A DNA stretch of 64,000 nucleotides from Haliotis asinina. Lineage: Eukaryota; Mollusca; Gastropoda; Lepetellida; Haliotidae. This document shows positions 1-9,069 of the stretch, one piece after another. Numbering within the stretch: position 1 is the stretch's first letter; every line of letters starts with the position of its first letter. The stretch covers positions 30,458,249 to 30,522,248 of the forward strand of contig NC_090283.1 of NCBI RefSeq assembly GCF_037392515.1. Direction: 5' to 3'. The position numbers and the translations under genes are program-made. The notes beneath the pieces are model-generated. The model was not told where the DNA came from. It saw nothing but the letters and a program-made list of their open reading frames with translations, and did not search any database.

Positions 1-1236
1 CTTTTTTGGTGGGCGACAAGCTGTGAGCCCTAGAATGGACGTTTTCACACACGTCCATATCCTCAAGCGATCCGTATTTATTGAATAACTGAATAATTTT
101 ATTTTGTGACCCTTTCGGGGCTCTCCCACTCAGTTTCTTTGAAGAATCTTGCTGTTTACCTTTAATTTTACTGAGACTTTGCTGAGACTTTGTCGATGAC
201 AGAGAAGATGGTTCTAGATCAGGGGATGTTTCTAATTGTATTTGGGACGTACCAGTAAGTGATTCTCGTGTTTGAGTAGATGTAGCGGGTGAGAAAAGGT
301 TTGGGGAATCCGTTTTGACCCAAGTCAAGTTTGTCTGACAGCTAGTGGATACTGTAGGTACTCTAGATGCTGTTTCTGGCGCTCTTCTGGCAATGGAAGC
401 ATAGCTTTCTGTTTGTTCTAAGCTTAATACTTGTCTCTTTGCTTCAGCAAAGCTGATGTTTTGTGTAAACTTTAATTTATTTATTGCCATTTGCTGTTTC
501 CAAACAGGACACTCTTTAGAATAAGACGGATGATTCCCTGAGCAGTTGGTGCATTTTGTAACAGAACTGTCACAATCCTCTGTTGTGTGTGTCTTTTCAC
601 CACAGCGAGCACACACAACGGATAATGTACAAGAATTTACACCATGTCCGAATTTTTGGCATTTGAAGCATCTGAGAGGATTCGGAATGTACGTGTCAAC
701 ATTTAGATTGCAATAGCCGGCCTTGAGTGATCTTGGAGCAGAAGGTAGGGAAAAGGAAAACAGATAAGTGTTGGTTGTGACAGTTTCATTATTTTTACGA
801 GTTGAGAATCGTTTCACATAAAGAACACCCTGATCTTTCATTTCAGAGGCAATATCTAATTCTGACATGTCAGCGAGTAATCTATCGCGGCCCCGTACAA
901 TTCCTTACTCGTGTTGAGCGTTTTGTGTGCCGTGATGGTGACGGGAATGTCGACAAATGTCTTAGTGTTCAACAGGTTTGTTGACTGTTGCTTTTTGGTA
1001 CACTCAGTCAAGAGTGCACCAGAACGTAATCTTCTGATATTTTTTACGTCCCCAGCAACGCCTTGGATACCCTTCGACACAGCAAAAGGGTTTAATTTCA
1101 AGGGTGTTCTATCTTCAGTCTCAACAACTAGAAAACGTGGCCAGTATTCAGTAGGATTGGACAGTCTAAGGTCAGTATCAGTATGATCTTCTTCAAGGAG
1201 ACGTTTTGTTTTTTTGTAGGGGGTTTCATACGCCAT
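1..1236 (-). pseudogene. LINE-A ORF1 (zinc-knuckle RNA-binding protein), frameshifted and cut by the window edge
   Basis: ORF1 starts at an ATG at 1,236 (MAYETPYKK). Its first 100 codons match ORF1 of copies 2 and 3. Relative to them, one base is missing near 906; the N-terminal frame stops at 856, while the correct frame continues open to position 1. In that downstream frame I read three zinc knuckles between about 680 and 490: CX2CX4HX4C, CX2CX4HX4C and CX2CX3HX6C, typical of gag-like ORF1 proteins of I/Jockey-group LINEs. A Ser/Thr-rich tail follows. The known role of such proteins is to package element RNA; this copy looks inactive because of the frameshift. Confidence 0.8.
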
Positions 1237-1910
1237 GGTTATTGTTTTTTCATTTCATCATCCGAGCTCCCCACCCACCATGGAGTATCACAGGGACAAT
1301 GCTAGAGCAAGCGGATCTCCAGCTTGCAGCACCAAGGATACTCAGATGATATACTCCAGCAGAAGAGTTACAAATAACAAATCCACCAGATTGGCCCATG
1401 AGCCACCGCCTTCTGGCTTAGGACTCTAGGCAAAGTGCAAAACATCATTGTTCAAAAGTTTAAACATCTGTTATGAACAATTTCAACAAGACCCAATGGT
1501 TAACATGAACAAATCCAAATTGTGTGATGACAAATAAGTATAGTCCATACACACAGGGCTTGGCGTGACCAGCCGATTGATAGAATCGGGCCGATTCTAC
1601 CACCCGTCTAGGTGAAGTAAGGGCCGAAGTGGTGTGTTGGGCAACAGGAACACGGTTCAGGCTCCTGCTGCCCTCAACCACCAGACTACCGTCCTCCACC
1701 GACACGGGACGCAACCCACGGCAAACAGGTTGCCCAATTCGGTTGCTCCTTGCAACCAGCAATGGGGTGCTATGGACCTAGTTGACCCGGGTCCACACGG
1801 GGCTTTGAACGGCTCTTGGCGTGACCCAGCACCCACCACGAGGAGGTGGCCGTTCACGGGTACCATAGGCATTGTGTAGTTGGACGAATTCATTAAGGAG
1901 ATTAGCCCCA
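1..1910 (-). mobile_element. LINE-A copy 1 (I/Nimb-like non-LTR retrotransposon), 5' part
   Basis: This is the 5' UTR and ORF1 of a non-LTR retrotransposon that runs off the left edge of the window. The stretch from about 1,240 to 1,430 matches the region just upstream of ORF1 in copies 2 (15,325-15,530) and 3 (33,662-33,855) on the appropriate strands. Upstream of about 1,430 this copy differs from the other two and carries a GC-richer leader to roughly 1,910, so it may be a separate subfamily with a longer 5' UTR. The outer limit is a guess. Family assignment rests on the RNase H-bearing ORF2 of copy 2. Confidence 0.8.
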
Positions 1911-2067
1911 AACGAAGTATTAATACAGGTTAACTAACACAGCAATGCCAAAGTCAGGTCATTTGCTGAAACTAGTTCCTCTAGACGTGAAAGGCAACGC
2001 AGTACTGAAGATGCAGATAAGTCATGTATAAAACGCTCTACGTGTCACAATCAAAGACAATGTTTAC

Positions 2068-2125
2068 CTGGGTCCATCCTTGAATCAGGAATTCCTCCAC
2101 GGTCACTCCCTGCTGCCCCTTGATT
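2068..2125 (-). CDS. Candidate downstream exon of the CARD/coiled-coil gene
   Basis: A 58-nt open segment on the minus strand is flanked by an acceptor (tttcgtgaccag) and a good donor (gtaaac). It enters in phase 0, matching the phase in which the coiled-coil exon at 2,997-3,137 ends, and leaves in phase 1. It reads as a Gly/Ser/Asp-rich linker beginning NQGAAGSD, with no domain. Support is splice signals and phase only. The next exon would have to lie left of this point, within or beyond the LINE-A copy at the window edge. It could be a chance exon-like segment. Confidence 0.4.
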
Positions 2126-2427
2126 CTGGTCACGAAAGTGAACAAAGCTATAGTAACATGAATATACCTGTACAACAGAGAACCTTACGGTCATGTTTTA
2201 GAGTGAAAGGCTGTATTGCCCGCACGCACCTTACAGTCAGTTACTCTCCACAAGATCTGTGGCCGGATGAAAGACCAACTGTATTTGCAGCCAGTTAGAT
2301 ATGAAGTTTGTTCTTCTATATGTCATGCCAAACAACCGCCAGGCTATTTCATCGATGAATCATATTTGACAACGAAATCAATCGCTTTTGATTTACTATT
2401 GTACGTATTCCTATTAGCATTAATAAA

Positions 2428-2693
2428 GCGCGACACGCGACAGTGAGACATCGCGACATTTTGATGAAATGTCGCGTTGTCGCATTGTCGCGTTTTAGTG
2501 AATTCTTATATATGTTAGATAGGGCGACAATGCGACAACGCGACATATTTTAACCTTAAAAAGTGTCGCTATGTCGCGTCTCGCACTTTGGAGGAACAGA
2601 CAAAATGTTTTTTCGAAACGCGACACGCGACATCGCGGCAATGCGACAAATGGGCGAAATGTCGCGTTGTCGCATTGTCGCATTGTCGCTTTG
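2428..2693. repeat. Array of GCGACA / TGTCGC hexamers in alternating orientation
   Basis: I count nine GCGACA and nine TGTCGC hexamers in about 265 bases, arranged as three successive groups: forward then reverse, forward then reverse, forward then reverse. Each group can fold into a GC-rich stem-loop. The spacing within groups is 6-9 bases. It sits in sequence that is otherwise AT-rich. Confidence 0.85.
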
Positions 2694-2747
2694 GTTAATT
2701 TTCACCTCATTTTGCTTGTTTTTACAGTGTCCCTTCACGTACTCCAT

Positions 2748-2883
2748 AGTTATCACATCGTGTCGAGGGAAATATGGGGTTTTATCAGTCCTGAGTAAGG
2801 TTGTATTCCACGGAGGCGCGGGGAATACAACCTTACTCGGGACTGATAAAACCCTTTTTTTCCCTCGACACGATGTGATAACT
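2748..2883. repeat. Foldback element: near-perfect hairpin with 62-bp arms
   Basis: Arms 2,748-2,809 and 2,822-2,883 are nearly perfect reverse complements separated by a 12-base GC-rich loop. Outer ends read AGTTATCACATCG and CGATGTGATAACT. The size and structure fit a miniature inverted-repeat element (MITE). I see no convincing target-site duplication, so the transposon class is open. It lies directly beside the GCGACA array, between two exons of the CARD gene. Confidence 0.85.
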
Positions 2884-2996
2884 TATAAGTAAACTGTGTT
2901 TGGCTTAAGTCCTGAATTACATCGTAGACTGTTGTGATCGTCATGCCATGATGTACTGTAACTCATGTATACTTCAGGTTTGACTGTGAGGCCTAC

Positions 2997-3137
2997 CTTC
3001 GTATGTAGTTGCTCTCTTAACATCTCATTCTCCTTTTCCAACTGCTCATGAGACGTTTTGAGCTGCTCATGTGATGACTGGAGCTGTACATAAGACTTCT
3101 CGAGTTGCGCTGCCTCCATTCTCAAATTTTCAATTTC
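2997..3137 (-). CDS. Coiled-coil exon of the CARD gene
   Basis: This 141-nt exon encodes 47 codons and is phase 0 at both ends. It has a strong acceptor (tttgttgttcag) and a consensus-like donor (AAG/gtaggc). The translation starts EIENLRMEAAQLEK and is rich in Leu, Glu, Gln and Lys with clear heptad spacing, including two near-identical turns (SHEQLKT, SHEQLEK). It is therefore a parallel coiled-coil segment. Joined to the CARD exon at 5,203-5,535 the heptads run on without a break. CARD plus coiled coil is the layout of adaptor proteins such as CARD9/CARD11, which oligomerise through the coil. Confidence 0.65.
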
Positions 3138-3210
3138 CTGAACAACAAACACAAAACAATTTATGTGAAAAAGCGACATTTGGTTCAAGATGAAAATCAA
3201 AGGGTGAAGT

Positions 3211-3263
3211 TTTTAATACGGTTTTATGTCCGTCTGAATTGTGAGGACTGTGCACTCAAGGAA
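3211..3263 (+). repeat. Direct repeat, left copy (about 52 bp)
   Basis: This stretch matches 5,121-5,172 at most positions, in the same orientation, ending in both with the shared block GGACTGTGCACTCAAGGAAA. The two copies lie at the two ends of one intron of the CARD gene, next to its exons. Confidence 0.8.
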
Positions 3264-3302
3264 AGGGTTTTTTTTGTAAATATTTGTTGATTCACTTCTT
3301 CA

Positions 3303-3447
3303 CTTGGTTACAGTTCAACAGGGTACGCTTCGTTTGGTTACATATCAACAGGGTACGCTTCGTTTGGTTACATATCAACAGGGTACGCTTCGTTTGGTTA
3401 CATATCAACAGGGTACGCTTCGTTTGGTTACATATCAACAGGATACA
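3303..3447. repeat. Minisatellite, 30-bp unit, about 4.8 copies
   Basis: The unit is 30 bp (contains GGGTACGCTTCGTTTGG) and is almost identical between copies, so it is young or homogenised. Because 30 is a multiple of three it keeps a reading frame open with a 10-residue period, but there is no sign that this is translated. It lies in the intron between the CARD and coiled-coil exons. Confidence 0.95.
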
Positions 3448-3534
3448 TGGGTACAAAAGTAAGTTACAAATTGCACAATAAAAAGCAGACAGTACCGTGT
3501 AATATGTATTGGGAATAATCCGACTAAACAGCTG

Positions 3535-3860
3535 GAGTGCTACGGTTGTTCAGCTTGACCTGAGCTACTTTACATATGCATGATCCGGGAGGTCAACCGG
3601 CACATACGGCTGGTCGAGATGACTTCATTAAATAAGGGAGTTCGCTACCTAAAAGCCCGAATAGGAAACATTAAACCATCTGCAGTTAATTGTTTGAAGA
3701 AAGTTATCACATTGCTGACGATTTCCAGACGCTGAGATGTCAAACGCCGACCTTGTCTGGGCTGTTCCGACATGTTAACAATCACCTGACATAGGCGGAC
3801 CCTTTCATAATAATAGACCCAGCCACTTGTGACACGGTCATGCAATGTATTAGTATTCAC
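3535..3860 (-). mobile_element. Degenerate helix-turn-helix transposase-like fragment, copy 1
   Basis: A minus-strand open segment (3,645-3,860) reads VNMSEQPRQGRRLTSQ followed by EIVSNVITFFKQL and LMFPIRAFR. The same segment occurs on the plus strand at 44,282-44,476. The pattern (basic start, 'REIV.NV..FF', then a helix-turn-helix-like stretch) resembles the N-terminal DNA-binding region of IS630/Tc1-type or related transposases in invertebrate genomes. Homology with the second copy continues past the stop codon to about 3,535. No catalytic domain is visible. Assignment is by resemblance only. Confidence 0.5.
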
Positions 3861-4049
3861 TTGATCAGGTCAAACTGGACAAGCTGTACACAAGTCATGC
3901 TGAGAATGGGAAAGACTACTTTCTTATTACATGATTGCTTCTAGGTCTTAACATTTTCTGTAAAAATATCTCATGTTGTCGTTTTTTTCTTATTTCTTCT
4001 CTTTTCGATATATTTCTCAGTCTCATAAAGGTCCTTTAGTAAAGTTCTC

Positions 4050-4990
4050 TAGATGGTGAAGCTAGGCATGTGTTCTTTTATATTCATAGCGAAAATGTGG
4101 CGCTTTGCCAGCAGTATCATGTCGTAAATGAGTAAATGGTTTCCATTGCAACAGAATAGAATATCATGGTTTGATATTTCATTCGTGTTACCAAGGACTT
4201 GAGTTACGAAATGGATAAAATCTTTGGACAGTCAAGATATACATGGCAAACATCCTCACTTACTGAACCACATAATGTACATAGGTCATTATCGTCTATC
4301 AATTTCATTTTTTGGTAGTTCCTGTTTAGTGTAAATGGCTCTGTGCAAAAACTGCTATTGAAAATCGAAAAGTTTAGAGTCTTTAGTGGATTGTCTATAT
4401 TGTGAAAATATGGTTTTTCAACTTATCAAATCATTTAGATTCCATTTGAGACACACTTTCGGAATGTTATTAGCCTGAAGTTATTGTAAAATATCCTTGA
4501 GCCTCTACTAGGTTTAATCAAATTGTTCCAAGGAGTACGCATAGTTAACTTCGATACATTCAAATTGTTTTTTGTTCGTATATCTTCTTTCCATTGTTTG
4601 GGTATACTTAGGATAACAGGGGTACAGTACAAGTTATACCAAATTTTACCAAATTTTATACCAAATGTTAGAAAATCGTTGTCATTACAAATATCTTTAA
4701 GACAGACTACACCGCATTTACTCCAGTAATGAATGATCACGCTATGCTGGTGCCAATGGTGATTTAGCCATAGTAGTTGCATGAGTATTTCATTAATATC
4801 ATTAGTGTTACATACATGTCTTTTAACATGTCTCTGCCAGGAATCAAAAGAGTCGTACCAAAATGGATTTTTCACTTTATAGTATTTTATAATGTTAGTT
4901 GTTCGGAGGAGGTTTTTGTAAAGGGAAACCGGCAAGGTCATAGTTCGTAGATTTTGAAATATATCTCTTCAAGCATGAAAGTTTTAAAGA
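4050..4990 (-). mobile_element. L1-type LINE ORF2 C-terminal remnant
   Basis: The minus strand has a 168-codon open stretch (4,435-4,941) with the C-terminal signature of L1/Tx1-type ORF2 proteins: 'NPFWYDSFDSWQ', 'KCGVVCLKDI', 'DFLTFGIKFG', 'PKQWKED'. After its stop, another frame reads a zinc-finger-like LCTLCGSVSEDVCHVYLDC (about 4,230-4,290), as at the end of such proteins. No reverse-transcriptase core is present, so this is a 5'-truncated dead copy in the intron of the CARD gene. Confidence 0.65.
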
Positions 4991-5120
4991 GTCATTAAGG
5001 TTTTCCCATCAACCATCGTAAGACCACCTTCATCGTACATTCGCACTAAATTAATTTGCTTTATTTTGTCAATTTTATCACTCTACATAAATTTGAAAAA
5101 TAGAATAGTAAAGAATAGAT

Positions 5121-5172
5121 TTTAAACGGTGTTAAGTTCATCTGAATAGTGAGGACTGTGCACTCAAGGAAA
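5121..5172 (+). repeat. Direct repeat, right copy (about 52 bp)
   Basis: Partner of 3,211-3,263. Together they bracket about 1.9 kb that contains a minisatellite, the HTH-like fragment and the L1-type remnant. Confidence 0.8.
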
Positions 5173-5202
5173 CATTGAAATACTGAAACTTTAAAAACAG
5201 AC

Positions 5203-5535
5203 CATTTTCAGGCGCTCCACCTGGTCTAAGGGTTGTTTTTCTGGAGCACTGGCAGTGTGTGAATCGCTTGAGTCCTTGCCTTCGAGTTGATCTTTAATGT
5301 AGGGTTGAACCTTGTCCAGTATCTGAAGAAAGATGTCATATCCCTTTCTACCTTTCCTGGGCAGTATGCACAATAGTTCATCGCTCTGGGCAGATAGTCC
5401 CTGTTTACCTGTGCACCTTTCTTTTTCTGAAAGGCTGAACACCTCCCGTTGATACAGTTCATCCAGAATCTTTTCCACATCCAGATGTTCTTTAAGATAC
5501 ACGTGATTACGTTGTAGCATTTCTCTATGTGACAT
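5203..5535 (-). CDS. CARD-domain exon of a CARD/coiled-coil protein
   Basis: The exon opens with an ATG at 5,535, 11 bases after an acceptor (cctttttgcag), so the 5' UTR is also split. Residues about 1-90 read as a caspase recruitment domain: helix 1 'MLQRNHVYLKEHLD', 'VEKILDELYQREVFS', then the characteristic 'ELLCILPRKGRKGYDIFLQIL' region. CARDs mediate homotypic assembly in apoptosis and innate signalling in the cytoplasm. A Ser/Lys-rich linker leads into 'QVERLKM', which continues as heptads in the exon at 2,997-3,137. The chosen donor (ATG/gtctgt, phase 0) is weak; CAG/gtggag nine codons... earlier in the same frame is the alternative, six codons upstream. The specific orthologue (CARD9/11-like, BCL10-like or lineage-specific) cannot be decided here. 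Confidence 0.75.
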
Positions 5536-5599
5536 GATTGATGTGTCTGCAAAAAGGTTTACACATGTACACGCTATTGATATGTCAGACAGAATGCCA

Positions 5600-5770
5600 G
5601 TTCTTCAACCATCATCCGTAACATGTTATTTCTGGGTATACACTTTCTTAGAAGAGCAGTGATCATAGTATTTTTGTTGGGTTGAGTCCCGTGTGGGATT
5701 CGTGCCCACACCCTCAGAGTCAAGCACCTAATCGCAAACTCACAAAGTCAGCTGGTTAACCCGCTCAGTT
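5600..5770 (-). mobile_element. SINE-3 (tRNA-headed), degenerate copy
   Basis: On the minus strand this has a tRNA-like head: an A-box-like GGGTTAACCAGCTGAC and a B-box-like GGGCACGAATCCCAC, followed by a body shared with 37,318-37,475 (GTACTCAGC..., ...GTGTAATCCC...). It is more diverged than that copy. Confidence 0.6.
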
Positions 5771-5904
5771 TCACACATCCACAAATAAAAAAAAAGATGG
5801 ACAACGGACTGCGGACTACGGACTTTTTGTACCTCTCTGATAGTGTCAATTTGCACGGCCCTCATGGCCGAAATCTTTGAAAACACAGTGACATCTTGAA
5901 AGTA

Positions 5905-6005
5905 GTCAAATGTAACATATGTCATATTGGGGATTACACTTTCTCAGTAACGTACAGATTCTGGTACTGTTGTTGGGTTGAGTACCATCAGTGGGCAGGA
6001 TTTCT
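5905..6005 (-). mobile_element. SINE-3 body fragment
   Basis: Contains TCATATTGGGGATTACACTT and GAGTACCATCAGTG (plus-strand reading), which recur in the same order at 37,340-37,410. It lacks the tRNA-like head and is therefore a truncated copy. Confidence 0.6.
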
Positions 6006-7330
6006 AGCAGTGTGTGCTGGTATCCAAGGATGTTTAGAGCACCATTCTGTATTGATTTATTCTGTGTGTGTTGTGTTAGGTTGCTCCTGGTTGGTTACGA
6101 TGACGTGACCGAGTACGACATGCACAGGGATCTAAACCTGATTTAGTTTGTTAGTTCTCAATACTTAGTTCACTATTGTTACATTTGACTGAAATAATTT
6201 GAGAGTCTAAATTTTAGAATGCTGTTCTGTTTCTCTGCTAGCGGGTTGTGCAGAGCACTGTGCGCATGTCCATGAGTTCGGTCTTAACTACTGAAGGTCT
6301 GTCGGGGAGTCTGTATGATTTGGTTCGCATTATTTAACTTGTGTGATAGCATAAGATTACGAAGCCTCTGTGATTTGAACTCGTGTCGATGGACTCGTCT
6401 GTGTATATGTAACACACAGTATTTGATATGCTATCTTGTAAAGCTTTTATAACGTTTTATATACAACATTTTAAGTTTGTTTTCTTGTCTGGTCTATTTC
6501 CTGTGTTCACTATGGGACCGAAAGTGATTAAAGGGTATGGGTACTTTGGCAAGATTCTTTGGTTCATCTGATTGATCGATTTTGTTTGGTATATCTGATG
6601 ACATAGAGTCGTACATGGTTTGGAAATTTTAGACAGTAAGCTTTGTAAAATAAAGTAGATTTCTGATGATTATTTTCTGATTCCTTATTCGCACTGCCAA
6701 CTGTGATATGTAGAGTTGCAAGGTTCAGTCAGTGTATACCCCCGCTGAGTACACTTGGCGAGGTCCGGGAACAGACTGTAATATCGATAACAGATATAGC
6801 AACATAATTGCTTTGTTTAAGTTCAGGCGTGTTTTGTGCGAGACGGCTGCGAGTTGCCTTTAGCACCTTTTTGTCGCTTACACCCCAGGAGGCTTTTGAC
6901 TTCCTAACATAAATAATTAAGCCAACGATGGCCTCACCTTGACGAGATTTGATGATTTGTAGTCGGGAAAGGTGACCTTTGACTTTGCTGATAGTTTCTT
7001 GAACAATAGCACTCGATTGGAGAGATTATTGAATGTAGTTTCATGTTGTCAGGTTTGTTTAACTTAACGTACTTCTAGTTACTGGTCTTTATTTGATGTG
7101 TGGTGTCATGTTAATTATTGAATCAATAGGCTACAGAAGATTTTTAAACAGAGAGTAGCTAGGTAGATTTGTGTCGACCTGTAAATAGATTTATGTTGGG
7201 GTTAGGTGAAGTTTGCAGGCGTGTGGTATAATTTAAAGTATATTGTTGCTTTTGATGTAATGTTGCGTTCTGCTATTTTGTTAATTATATAAGAAAATTG
7301 TCAAGATATTTTCTTTTTTTTCTTCAGGAA
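6006..7330. other. No gene recognised
   Basis: AT-rich sequence without a long open frame, splice-bounded exon or clear repeat. It could be upstream or intronic DNA of the CARD gene, whose 5' UTR exon was not located. Confidence 0.5.
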
Positions 7331-7536
7331 CTTCAGTGGATTGTGCTCCGTAAGGATTGGTAGGATGCCTTACTGCATCCTGTCAGTGCATTTTTGTTCT
7401 GTTACGGATTTGGTTTAATTTCTGCTAACAGTTGTGTGGCGTGTTGGGCTCGCGGTAACTGTGTTGGTGCTAAAGTACCCTGTGCTTGGTGGATGTAGGT
7501 GTTTGGTGGTATAATACGTTTGTCGAGTGGATTGCA

Positions 7537-8372
7537 CATGGATGTAGTGCAGGATAACAGGCATCACACAATGATCATACACATGGATGTAGTGTAGGAT
7601 AACAAGGATCACACAGTGGCGCTGCATACGGATGCTGTGTATAATAACAGGGATCATACAGTTGTGATACACATAAATCTGGTGTAGGATAACAAAGACC
7701 ACGCAGTGCTGATATACATAGATATAATGTAGGATAACAAGGATCACAAGGTGGCTCTGCACATGGATATAATGTATAATAACAGGGATCACACAGTTGT
7801 GATACACGTACATGTAGTGCAGGATAACAAGGATCACACAGTGGAACTGCACATGGATGTAGTGTATAATAACAGGGATCACACAGTGATGGCACGCATG
7901 GATGTAGTGTAGGATAACAGAGATGTAGTGCAGGATAACAAGGATCACGCAGTGGCGTTACACATGTTTGTGGTGTAGGATTACAGAGATCACACAACGG
8001 TGATACACATGGATGTATTGCAGGGTAACAGTGAGTGAGTGAGTGAGTTTAGTTTTACGTCGCACTTAGTAATATTCCAGCTATATGGCGACGGTCTGTA
8101 AATAATCAAGTCTGGACCAGACAATCCAGTGATCAACAACATGAGCATCGATCTGCGAAATGCGGAACCGATGACATGTGTCAACCAAGTCAGCTAGTCT
8201 GACCACCCGATCCCGTTAGTCGCCTCTTACGACAAGCATAGTCACCTTTTATGGCAAGCATGGGTTGCTGAAGGCCTATTCTACCCCGGGACCTTCACTG
8301 GTCGCAGGGTAACAGAGATTGCACAGTGGTGGTACACGTGTTTGTAGTGTCGGATTGTAGAGATCACACATC
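7537..8372. repeat. Minisatellite, about 45-bp unit, split by a SINE
   Basis: Degenerate copies of about 45 bp (each with variants of CATGGATGTAGTGTAGGATAA) run from 7,537 and resume from 8,304 to about 8,372 after the inserted SINE. Since 45 is a multiple of three, the minus strand stays open in two frames, one of them Cys-rich with a 15-residue period. That openness follows from the repeat and is not evidence of a gene. The right edge abuts the 3' tail of LINE-A copy 4. Confidence 0.9.
8032..8303 (-). mobile_element. SINE-1, full-length, with 12-bp target-site duplication
   Basis: A 272-bp element on the minus strand starts GACCAGTGAAGGTCC and ends in a (CTCA)n tail. It is flanked by GCAGGGTAACAG at 8,020-8,031 and 8,304-8,315, an exact target-site duplication inside the minisatellite. 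The head shows no obvious tRNA A and B boxes. The central block (CATGCTTGTCGTAAGAGGCG region) is nearly identical to that at 20,271-20,543 and looks conserved. This family is recognised as common in abalone genomes. Confidence 0.93.
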
Positions 8373-9069
8373 GGTGAGTGAGTGAGTGAGTTAGAATTTA
8401 TCGTCACATCGGCAACATTGCAACCATATCGTGACGAGAACAATTATTTTAATTCATATCAGTTTTAAAATAATTAAATTGAAAACGTAAGGACCTGTCA
8501 TTGAAGGACAGTAAATATACTAGGCTATCACAGATATGAACATAAAACTAGCATTGAAACCGCAAATATTGTAATTAAAGAGTACAATTCGATATAAAAC
8601 ACGGGCTAGAGACCACCAACAAACGAAGGTAGATCACCATACTAGGGACCATGGAGACTTACAGCACCTTTACTACCTGCATGGACCCTAGCTGGATTTA
8701 CACCATCCCTTCAGCCATTGGAGGTTATACTGAAAATTAGGAATTATTAAACACATCAAAGATACTACGATTAAAAGTTTGGCCGTTCTAAACTTACATA
8801 GAATGTTTTGGGACTTACGTACCCTCTCAAGAGGACAATAATTTACAATACTTCAACCCCTACGAGTGTACAGCCATTAACAAACTTAGTTACTAATCTA
8901 GATTACCAATAATAAAATATTCAACAAATCTAATTCTTTCAGAAATGCAATGATTAAATGAGAACTTACATTACTAAAAAGGTCCTTCATAGTTCGTGAC
9001 TGAAAATAGTTATCCCTTGTGACGGAATATTCTTTCATCACAAGGGATGAAGAAAGGCGGATCCTCACC

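Noticed and set aside
4435..4941. A host gene of 168 codons
   Set aside because: The translation has the C-terminal signature of L1-type LINE ORF2 and is followed by a degenerate zinc-finger tail.
7415..7997. A Cys-rich or hydrophobic 15-residue repeat protein on the minus strand (two overlapping open frames of 177 and 140 codons)
   Set aside because: Both frames are open because the minisatellite unit is 45 bp; no start context, splice support or conservation argues for coding.
9010..9050. An 11-bp perfect inverted repeat (ATCCCTTGTGA) as a terminator or regulatory hairpin
   Set aside because: It lies in the decayed C-terminal coding part of LINE-A and is not preserved in copy 2.
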